Positions 14,932 through 21,885 of a stretch of DNA of 64,000 nucleotides are shown here, one piece after another. The notes under the pieces were generated by a model. It made no database searches and was not told the origin of the DNA. It saw nothing but the letters and a program-made list of their open reading frames with translations. Both the position numbers and the translations under genes were made by a program. The stretch covers positions 372,001 to 436,000 of the forward strand of contig NZ_JBHTAA010000005.1 in the NCBI RefSeq assembly GCF_042663225.1, in the 5' to 3' direction. How positions within the stretch are numbered: position 1 is the first letter of the stretch; each line of letters starts with the position of its first letter. Origin of the DNA: Haloferax namakaokahaiae. Its GTDB lineage: Archaea; Halobacteriota; Halobacteria; Halobacteriales; Haloferacaceae.

Positions 14932-16677
14932 CTAGTCGTCTCTGACGGCTGGCTCTCGGTCGCTATAGTACGTCTCGATGAGCTTTCGCTCCGCCGTCCG
15001 AAGGTGTTCGTGTAACGTCGGCGGCGAGATTCCGAGCGCGTCTGCGACCTCTTCTGCGGTACTTCCGCGCGGCCAGTCGAAGTAGCCAGAGACGAACGCA
15101 GTTTCGAGAACCGCACCTTGCCGCGACGTGAGTTTGTCGTCCAAGTCGCGCCGGAACGACTCCGCAGATTTCGTCCGGCGCTCGACCTCGCGCTTTGCGA
15201 CGACCGTCGCGTCCGAGAACGGTCCCGAGAGACCCTCGACGATTGCGCCGTGGTCGGCATCGGGTGCGACGTGGACGACGAACGTTCCGGTTCCGTTCGA
15301 GAGTTCGAACGCCTCGATGCTCGCCCCGTAATGCATCGCCGTCACCAGTATCGACTCCTCGGTCAACCGAAGTTCGACGACCGCTTCCTCGTCGCCTTCG
15401 GTGACGACGCGAACCGACGTTATCCCTTCGTGGTCTTCGGCCGTCTCGACGATGTCTTCGATGGGTGCGCCTCGAACCGTGACGAAACAGGTCGCGCGTT
15501 CGCCGACTTGCGCGACACCGTCGAGCGAGAGCGAGCAACCGACGTACTCGCTCACCTCCGCGAGCGTCCCCGAGTCGCCACCGAGTGTGAACTCCAGTTC
15601 GACGACGCTGTCGCCGTTGAGCAGGCGCTTGCTCTCGGCCGCGTTGATACCGTTCCCGATGGTCTCGCCGAGTTCGGTGAACACTGCGACGTGGTCCTCG
15701 TCGAAGTGGTCGCGCTCGTCGTAGACGAACAGCGCCCCGTAGATGGTCTCTTGGTACGCGATTGGGACGCAAAGCGCCACGAGTTCGACCGTCTTCGCCT
15801 GTCCGTTGAACACCTCGTCTCGATGCGCGTCAGGAACCGGGTCGAAGACGCGGATGTCGTCGAGTTCGTGCAGGTCGAGCGAGTCGGTGAGCGTCGAGAA
15901 GTCGATATCCGTCGGCTCGTGTTCGACGCCCGCGGCGGCGGTACACCGAAGTCCGCCCGAAGCGGCCGTCCGACGAGCGATGCACACGCCGAGGTGTGCG
16001 TCGGCGACTGCCTCGCACACCGTCTGTTCGATTTCGTCGCGGGTGTGCGCATCGACCAGCCCTTTATCGACCGTTCGAAGCAGGTCGTTGACCTTCCCTA
16101 ATCGGTCGAGTTGCCGCTCGCGGAGTTCGATAGCCGCCTCGTGTTCCGAGCGGGCGGCGTCGAGTTGTTCCTGCAGTTCGTCGAGTACTCCGGGGTCGCG
16201 GAGTTCCTCGGCCGCACGGTTTTCGAGGGCTTCGTGGGTCGATTCGAGCGCGAAGTAGTCTCGTACCTCGCGTTCGAATCCCGCTCTGACGAGGAGTTCT
16301 TCGACGGTCTCTGTCACCTGCGACTCGCTCACCGGTTTGACGAGATAGGCGTCGAACGGCATCTCGACGATGTCCGTGTCGGGTTCGACGGCGGTCATCA
16401 TGGCGACACGACAATCGAGGTCTCGTTCCCGAATCGCTTCGAGCACGTCGTCGCCGGAGACGCTCGGCATCCGGCGGTCGAGTAAGACCACGTCCACGTG
16501 GTCACCGAGTTGAGAGAGCGCCTCGGCACCACCGTAGGCGGTTTCGACGGTGTACCGCCCCCGGTCGAGCCAGTACTGACAGGTGTCGGCGAGGTCCTCG
16601 TCGTCATCGACGACGAGAACGAATGGCTCGGCGGCCCGCTGGGGGGGCGTCTCTCGTGCCGAGCGTTCGGTCTCCAT
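14932..16677 (-). CDS. REC-HalX-GAF-HTH_10 (bacterio-opsin activator-like) response regulator
   Basis: A 581-residue multidomain regulator. A receiver domain at about 17-135 has D24-D26, phospho-acceptor D67, T95 and K114. A HalX-like helical segment is at about 140-205, a GAF domain at about 210-370, a bacterio-opsin-activator-type domain follows, and a C-terminal HTH_10 motif (about 525-575, SRQGAVLETAF and STAEEVADALGISPPTL) binds DNA. The family includes Bat, the oxygen/light-linked activator of bacterio-opsin genes. The ATG fits a TATA box at 16706-16715. It is probably driven by a nearby kinase such as the one encoded just upstream on the same strand. Confidence 0.9.
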   Translation of the reverse strand: METERSARETPPQRAAEPFVLVVDDDEDLADTCQYWLDRGRYTVETAYGGAEALSQLGDHVDVVLLDRRMPSVSGDDVLEAIRERDLDCRVAMMTAVEPDTDIVEMPFDAYLVKPVSESQVTETVEELLVRAGFEREVRDYFALESTHEALENRAAEELRDPGVLDELQEQLDAARSEHEAAIELRERQLDRLGKVNDLLRTVDKGLVDAHTRDEIEQTVCEAVADAHLGVCIARRTAASGGLRCTAAAGVEHEPTDIDFSTLTDSLDLHELDDIRVFDPVPDAHRDEVFNGQAKTVELVALCVPIAYQETIYGALFVYDERDHFDEDHVAVFTELGETIGNGINAAESKRLLNGDSVVELEFTLGGDSGTLAEVSEYVGCSLSLDGVAQVGERATCFVTVRGAPIEDIVETAEDHEGITSVRVVTEGDEEAVVELRLTEESILVTAMHYGASIEAFELSNGTGTFVVHVAPDADHGAIVEGLSGPFSDATVVAKREVERRTKSAESFRRDLDDKLTSRQGAVLETAFVSGYFDWPRGSTAEEVADALGISPPTLHEHLRTAERKLIETYYSDREPAVRDD

Positions 16678-16705
16678 CGTATCTAACACAGTGTAACGTG
16701 GAACC

Positions 16706-16715
16706 GATATATATC
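16706..16715 (-). promoter_or_regulatory. TATA box of the REC-GAF-HTH_10 gene
   Basis: The palindromic GATATATATC is centred about 33 bases upstream of the ATG at 16677 on the minus strand, in the only AT-rich part of the 145-base gap after the histidine kinase gene. It predicts a very short leader. Confidence 0.5.
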
Positions 16716-16822
16716 TGGTTATCCTACGAACCGACCGGAGAGACACGCCCCCCGAGGTCGCGTGGATGTGACGACCGTGTCACCACTGTGGAGTACTCCA
16801 GTCCTGCGATTAAATGGCCGAT

Positions 16823-18451
16823 TCAGGTCCGCGGCAGTTCGACGACGAACGTCGCGCCTTCGGGGTCGTTGTCGTCGATACGAATTCCGCCGCCGTAGCT
16901 CTCGACGATTTCTCGAACGAGAAAGAGACCGAAGCCGCTGCCCGGATTCGAGAGTTCTTCGATGCTCTTTTCGACGATTTTTCGCTTCTGTTCGTCCGGG
17001 ACGCCGGGACCGTTGTCCGAAATCCACAACTCGACCGTCTCGTCGCCCGCGGCGGCCTCGACGCTGACTTCGGGGACCGGTTTGTCGTTGTGCTGAATCG
17101 CGTTCTTCAGCAGGTTTTCGACCACTTCGTCCAGCAACTCGTCGGCGCGGACCGAAATCGGGGGAATGCCGCCCAGCGAGACGCTGACGTTCGGCGACTC
17201 GGCTTCGACGCGCTCGACGCACGACTCGACCGACTCGCGCAGCGAACGCGAGTCGAACTCCTGTGTCTCGCCTTCGACGATTGCCTTCATGAACGTCCGC
17301 ATCGTCCCGACGAGTTCTGTCATCTCTTCGACGCGGTGTTGAATCGTTTCGAGGTGAGGTTCGCCGTCCTCGGCGACGAAGTCTCGAAGGATGTCCGCTC
17401 GCGCTCCAACCACGTTGAGACCGTTGAGGAGGTTGTGGCGGAGGATTCGGTTCATGAATTCGAGGCGCTCGCGCTCGCGCTGGAGGTCCTGTGCGCGCTC
17501 GCGCTGGGCGGTGATGTCGTGGCCCTCCGAGACCAAGAGAATCACCTCGCCGTCGTCGTCGAACACCGGCGAGAGCGAGAAATCGACTATCGTCGCGTCT
17601 TCGTCGCCTCCCGTCTCGAACTCCACCACGTAGCGGACGAACTCGCCGCGTGCCGCCCGAGAGATTGCTTCTTTGAGGTCCGATTTCCGCGACTCGTGGC
17701 CGTGCCACCACGGCGTCTCCCAGACGGATTGGCCGATAATCTCGTCGCGCTCGTGGTCGCCGAACTGGAGTGCAGCGTCGTTGACGCGGAGCACCGTCCC
17801 GTCGGGTTCGAGCAGACAGAGGAACTCGAACGAACTCTCGAAGATTGCGCGTAGTTGGCGTCGTGCGGTCGTCTCGTCACGTTCGTGGGTCTTCGAATCG
17901 CGTTCGTGGGTCGTCGAATCGCGTTTCTGGGCCGCCGAATCGTCAGAACCGATGCTCGCCGCAATCACGTCAGCCAGATTCGACAGCGCGGTGGAAAGCG
18001 GGTCACCGACGTCCAGTTTCCCGCCGACGTCCGCGACGAGAACGCCGACGACCGAGTCGTCGCGGTGGAGCGGGACGACGAGTTTCGTGGACTCGTCGGC
18101 CGACTTCGTGAAAACCTCGTTCGCCCGGAGTGCACTGGCGAGTGGGCTATCACCGCTCGTCTCTTCGCTGGTGGTGATTGCGAGGACGGGGTCGGTTTCG
18201 ACCGTCTCGACGCCGGCCCACGCGAACGGCGTTATCTCGTTCGACTCGTCGATGCGCCCAATCCACGCACAGTCGAAGACGTCGCTAGCGACGAGTGCGT
18301 CGCAAACGTCGTCGGCAGTCGTCGATTCGGTGTCGGGCGCGGACGACGCCGTCGCCATCGCGTCGGTCACGGCGGTCAGCAGCGATACGCTGCGCTCCAA
18401 CTCGGCGGTCGTCGCCTCGTCGAGGCCGGTCCCACGGTTTCCGTTACTCAT
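16823..18451 (-). CDS. GAF-PAS sensor histidine kinase
   Basis: A 542-residue soluble histidine kinase without membrane segments. An N-terminal GAF-like sensor (about 25-180) is followed by a short heptad-repeat linker (about 170-198), a PAS domain (about 200-320), an H-box with H339 in RILRHNLLNG, an N-box in ENLLKNAIQHN (about 445), and ATP-binding DNGPGVP and GFGLFLVREIVESYGGG. The HisKA motif with HNLLN is usual for haloarchaea. It is encoded upstream of and on the same strand as the REC-GAF-HTH_10 regulator, its likely partner. Signal unknown. The linker is encoded by a 21-bp tandem repeat. Confidence 0.92.
   Translation of the reverse strand: MSNGNRGTGLDEATTAELERSVSLLTAVTDAMATASSAPDTESTTADDVCDALVASDVFDCAWIGRIDESNEITPFAWAGVETVETDPVLAITTSEETSGDSPLASALRANEVFTKSADESTKLVVPLHRDDSVVGVLVADVGGKLDVGDPLSTALSNLADVIAASIGSDDSAAQKRDSTTHERDSKTHERDETTARRQLRAIFESSFEFLCLLEPDGTVLRVNDAALQFGDHERDEIIGQSVWETPWWHGHESRKSDLKEAISRAARGEFVRYVVEFETGGDEDATIVDFSLSPVFDDDGEVILLVSEGHDITAQRERAQDLQRERERLEFMNRILRHNLLNGLNVVGARADILRDFVAEDGEPHLETIQHRVEEMTELVGTMRTFMKAIVEGETQEFDSRSLRESVESCVERVEAESPNVSVSLGGIPPISVRADELLDEVVENLLKNAIQHNDKPVPEVSVEAAAGDETVELWISDNGPGVPDEQKRKIVEKSIEELSNPGSGFGLFLVREIVESYGGGIRIDDNDPEGATFVVELPRT
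17859..17942 (-). repeat. in-frame 21-bp minisatellite in the histidine kinase linker
   Basis: Three near-identical 21-base units (17880-17900, 17901-17921, 17922-17942) and a diverged fourth (17859-17879) encode heptads of the form RDSTTHE / RDSKTHE / RDETTAR. The unit length equals one heptad of a coiled coil, so copy changes keep the frame and the helix register between GAF and PAS domains. Confidence 0.8.
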
Positions 18452-18837
18452 CGTCGTGTATCGTCACCTTCCCGACGCGCGCGGCTGGCTGCATACCTGC
18501 ACTCGCGCACCCAGTGAACTTGTGCGTTTCCCGATGTCCCACTTCCCTAACCACATAGGGTGAATGCTTAGAATGCTACGCTCCCTCTCAATAGATGGCC
18601 ACAGTGACCGACCGGGTCACTCGTCGCGCCCGCACGCCATCGAACTGCGACGCCCCCCTTCCGTCGTGCGACGGCGTGTCCCTGCCCAAACCCCAACTCC
18701 CTTTGATACAATCTCCCGAGCGACGGGTTTCCATCACGTGATAGTTGGATATACATTCATTTCTAGCCAACACTGACTAAAGCGAAAAACAGCGTTCACC
18801 GCGCTATTTACGCCTGTTAAGCACTTACGTGCATTCC
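18452..18837. other. intergenic region with an inverted repeat
   Basis: A 386-base gene-free region between the divergent kinase and UPF0058 genes. It holds a perfect 7-base inverted repeat AGTGACC / GGTCACT separated by five bases (18603-18621), then a CT-rich stretch, then AT-rich promoter-like DNA ahead of UPF0058. No ORF or tRNA is visible. A small RNA is possible but unsupported. Confidence 0.45.
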
Positions 18838-19161
18838 ATGAAGAAGAACGAACTCATCCACCTGCACACGCTTCTCGTGGAGATTGCAAACGACTTCATC
18901 GACCGAGGCGTGGCGACACCAGCAGACCTCGCGGCGTACAACCGACTCGGAATCGGTCCGATGGCACTTCGCGCCTGTCGCGCCGACCACGAAGTCGCCG
19001 TCAGGACGCTCACGACGGCGCTCGCAGTCTGTGCGGTCCGTGACCGCGGTCACGACACGGCCAGGGTACCCGGCCAGCACCTCCTCGCGTCGCCTCCTGA
19101 CTCGGACGATAGCAGCGACTCGGACGGCCCGAACACGCACGAGCGCGTTCCGTCGAATTAG
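18838..19161 (+). CDS. UPF0058 family protein
   Basis: A 107-residue protein whose first 80 residues match the archaeal UPF0058 family (MKKNELIHLHTLLVEIAND start, ADLAAYNRLGIGPMALRAC middle, CRADHEVAVRTL). These are small helical proteins of unknown function, several copies per haloarchaeal genome. The C-terminal 25 residues are serine/aspartate-rich and probably disordered. ATG follows an AT-rich promoter, and a T7 tract follows the stop codon. Confidence 0.88.
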   Translation: MKKNELIHLHTLLVEIANDFIDRGVATPADLAAYNRLGIGPMALRACRADHEVAVRTLTTALAVCAVRDRGHDTARVPGQHLLASPPDSDDSSDSDGPNTHERVPSN

Positions 19162-19164
19162 ACA

Positions 19165-19171
19165 TTTTTTT
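19165..19171 (+). terminator. oligo-T terminator after UPF0058
   Basis: TTTTTTT begins four bases after the TAG stop; it is the longest T-run in this part of the window and a likely archaeal terminator. Confidence 0.5.
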
Positions 19172-19259
19172 CGCCCGGTGCCCGACGGCGACGAGCGACG
19201 GCACCGTTCCGGTTCTCGAAAGTGAGAGTAGCTAAGGGACCCCCGTGTGACACACCAGT

Positions 19260-21002
19260 ATGCGACTTGAGGACTACTGGGGTGTCGGGCCGAAGACCTC
19301 CGAGCGGCTCGAATCGACGCTGGGGACCCAGCAGGCCGTCGAGGCGATCGAGTCCGCGGACGTTCGCGCGCTCGTCCGCGCCGGAATCTCGCGGGGTCGG
19401 GCGGTTCGGATTCTCAGACGTGCCAACGGCAAGGCGGGTATCGACACGCTGGCGACGCGCGACGCGAGAAACGTCTACGACGACCTGCTCTCGCTGGCGA
19501 GCGAATCCGCACTCACGGAACACGCCGCCGACCGGATTCGCGTGTTGACGCCCCTGTCGGCGCTCGACGAGCGGCGCGAACGACTCGACCGCGTCCTCGC
19601 CGCCAGCGAGGCGTGGCGGAGACTCGATAGCGACGCGCAAGCGACGGTCATCGACGCCTTCGAGGCCTACGACGAGGCCGGTGAGACCGAGCGTGCCGCC
19701 GTCAACGCGGCGTTAGAACTCGTCCACGCAGGTCTCGACGACGAACCGTTCGACTCGCTCGCCGACGCCGACGCAGACGCACTCCGCGACTCCCTCGGCG
19801 CGCTCGGCTACGTGGCGAAAGACGGGTCGGTCGAGGACGGTGCCGACGACCGACTCGATAGCTATCGACGGCGACTCCGGAGCGCGGAACGCCTCGAATC
19901 GAACGCGTTCGACGTGCTCGATACGATTCAACAGCGCGGCGTTCGCTCGCTCGACGACTTCCGCGCCGCCTTCGTCGAGTACGTCTCCCACGAGACGGAC
20001 CTCTCGGCGGGCGAAGTCGAGTCGGCGGCCGCGGAGGACGCGCGTGACGCGACCGACTTCATCAGCAGTTCGCTCAGAAACCTCGTCGCCGACCTGCGAG
20101 ACGACGTTGACGAGCGCGAGGAAGTCGTCGCCGAGGAACTCCGCGACCGAATCTGGGCCGCCCGCGACGACATCGACCTCGCCGTCGAGACGGTCGAAGA
20201 GGCCGCCCTCTCGCTCTCGCTCGCTCGGTTCGCCGTCGAATACGACCTCACGCCCCCCGAAATCGAAGAGACCGGAATCGCGGTCTGTGGCGCGCGTAAC
20301 CTGTTCATCGACGACCCACAGCCAATCTCCTACGCCGTCGGCGAGCACGCACTCGACTGCGTAGTTGGACCAGAACTCCCCTCCGGTGACCGCGTCTCGG
20401 TGCTCACCGGGGCGAACAGCGGTGGGAAGACCACGCTCCTCGAAACGCTCTCGCAGGTCGCCGTGCTCGCGTCGATGGGGCTTCCGGTCCCCGCCGAGTC
20501 GGCCAAAGTCGGCCGATTCGACTCCATCGTGTTCCACCGTCGCCACGCCAGTTTCAACGCGGGCGTGCTCGAATCGACGTTGAAGTCCATCGTCCCGCCG
20601 CTGTCGGGGGCGGGTCGGACGCTCATGCTGGTAGACGAGTTCGAGGCCATCACCGAACCGGGGCGCGCGGCCGACCTGCTCAACGGACTCGTGAACCTCA
20701 CCGTGGACCGCGACGCCTTCGGCGTGTACGTCACCCACCTCGCGGACGAACTGAGTCCGCTCCCACCCGAGGCGCGTATCGACGGCATCTTCGCCGAAGG
20801 GCTGACCGAGGACCTGGCACTGCGCGTCGATTACCAACCGCGGTTCGGTACCGTCGGCAAGTCCACGCCGGAGTTCATCGTCTCGCGGTTGGTGGCGAAC
20901 GCCAGCGACCGAGCAGAGCGCGCGGGGTTCGAAGCACTCGCGGCCGCAGTCGGAGAACAAGCCATCCAGCAGACGCTCTCTGACGTGCGAGCGTCGCAAT
21001 AA
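19260..21002 (+). CDS. HHH-domain MutS-like ATPase (MutS5-type)
   Basis: A 580-residue DNA-repair ATPase. Helix-hairpin-helix motifs occupy the N-terminus (about 5-57: YWGVGPKTSERL and LVRAGISRGRAVRIL), a long helical middle matches the MutS core/clamp region, and the C-terminal ATPase has Walker A LTGANSGGKTTLLE near residue 385 and Walker B LMLVDEFEA near 453. It lacks the mismatch-recognition domain I of MutS1, as in archaeal MutS5/MutS2-like proteins, so a role in recombination or DNA-structure processing is likelier than classical mismatch repair. The HHH domain replaces the Smr nuclease of bacterial MutS2. Confidence 0.88.
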   Translation: MRLEDYWGVGPKTSERLESTLGTQQAVEAIESADVRALVRAGISRGRAVRILRRANGKAGIDTLATRDARNVYDDLLSLASESALTEHAADRIRVLTPLSALDERRERLDRVLAASEAWRRLDSDAQATVIDAFEAYDEAGETERAAVNAALELVHAGLDDEPFDSLADADADALRDSLGALGYVAKDGSVEDGADDRLDSYRRRLRSAERLESNAFDVLDTIQQRGVRSLDDFRAAFVEYVSHETDLSAGEVESAAAEDARDATDFISSSLRNLVADLRDDVDEREEVVAEELRDRIWAARDDIDLAVETVEEAALSLSLARFAVEYDLTPPEIEETGIAVCGARNLFIDDPQPISYAVGEHALDCVVGPELPSGDRVSVLTGANSGGKTTLLETLSQVAVLASMGLPVPAESAKVGRFDSIVFHRRHASFNAGVLESTLKSIVPPLSGAGRTLMLVDEFEAITEPGRAADLLNGLVNLTVDRDAFGVYVTHLADELSPLPPEARIDGIFAEGLTEDLALRVDYQPRFGTVGKSTPEFIVSRLVANASDRAERAGFEALAAAVGEQAIQQTLSDVRASQ

Positions 21003-21015
21003 GTAGATTTCCGGG

Positions 21016-21231
21016 TTACCGCATCTCGTCGAGTGTGACGAACACTTCGGCGTTCGCAGTCAACCACGCCTCCATCTGGTCGCAACAACTGTCCCGTCGC
21101 GGATACACCGTCACCTGGTCGGCACCCTCTCGATAGGTGACGACGACACTGTGTAGCAAACATTCCTCGACCAGTTCGGTACGGTCCGGGCTTCCAGCGG
21201 CCAAATCACGTGACGCGGGCAGTTCTGACAT
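21016..21231 (-). CDS. small haloarchaeal protein, DUF7511-like
   Basis: A 71-residue soluble protein with the pattern VVVTYREGADQVTVYPR followed by an acidic end with AWLTANAEVFVTLDEMR, as in a short haloarchaeal family I recall as DUF7511 (number from memory). It has an unusual CC pair (residues 49-50). It is convergent with the MutS-like gene, 13 bases away. No function is known. Confidence 0.7.
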   Translation of the reverse strand: MSELPASRDLAAGSPDRTELVEECLLHSVVVTYREGADQVTVYPRRDSCCDQMEAWLTANAEVFVTLDEMR

Positions 21232-21450
21232 ACGCCGTCATCTACACTAAGGCGATGGTGATTACATAACCTTCACTAAGTGTGGTAGGTGTTGCCATTA
21301 CACAGACTATATTACCCCCACGTCTCGTAGATACAGAACCGGAACGATTCTTGAGAGTTGTCTCCACGAGCGACGCGGCCGAACGCGCAACGGGGCGACT
21401 TCTGCCGCCGGGGACGGGTTCAAGTGCTCAGCACCGCCATCTGCTTGTTA

Positions 21451-21642
21451 ATGGTGGACCCAACGTCTGATTTAGAGGAGAACATCGACCCCGAGGACGC
21501 CCCGAAGTGCGACGTCTGCGGTGACCCAATCGTGAGTTCGCCGACGCACAGAGTCGTCACGTGGATAGATGACGAAGGGTCACTCCAGCATCGACACTTC
21601 TGTGACGACGATTGCCGGGCGGCGTGGGACGACGAGCGATAG
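21451..21642 (+). CDS. small zinc-ribbon protein (DUF7576-like)
   Basis: A 63-residue protein with CDVCGDPI near residue 19, a strand SPTHRVVTWIDDEG, and HFCDDDCRAAW near the end, giving four cysteines and a histidine for one zinc site, TRASH/MYM-like in spacing. The frame is open upstream, but ATG at 21451 is where the conserved part begins. It is one of the many zinc-finger micro-proteins of haloarchaea. Function unknown. Confidence 0.78.
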   Translation: MVDPTSDLEENIDPEDAPKCDVCGDPIVSSPTHRVVTWIDDEGSLQHRHFCDDDCRAAWDDER

Positions 21643-21703
21643 ACATCCGTGGTAGAGCCGTCAAACCAGTAACACCTTACCCCGAGAACGCCGAACACTC
21701 TGT

Positions 21704-21877
21704 ATGGATTTCGGCGACTATCTCGAAGCGAACTTCGTCGTCGGTGGCGCGCTCTTGCTACTCTTTTTCGTCGTGCTGTTCGCGTTTTCGAAGCCCTACC
21801 TCTCGCTCCTCGCACTGGTGATTCTCGCCGTGCTCGCATATCGCTACTATCGGAGAGAAGTCTACTTCGACCGCTGA
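21704..21877 (+). CDS. 57-residue membrane protein
   Basis: A short ORF encoding MDFGDYLEANF followed by two hydrophobic segments (about 12-28 and 31-46) and a basic then acidic C-terminus (YRYYRREVYFDR). ATG lies 61 bases after the zinc-ribbon gene, and the stop falls just before the end of the convergent XPD-like helicase gene. Codon use resembles real genes. Function unknown. Confidence 0.68.
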   Translation: MDFGDYLEANFVVGGALLLLFFVVLFAFSKPYLSLLALVILAVLAYRYYRREVYFDR

Positions 21878-21885
21878 GCGCGGCC

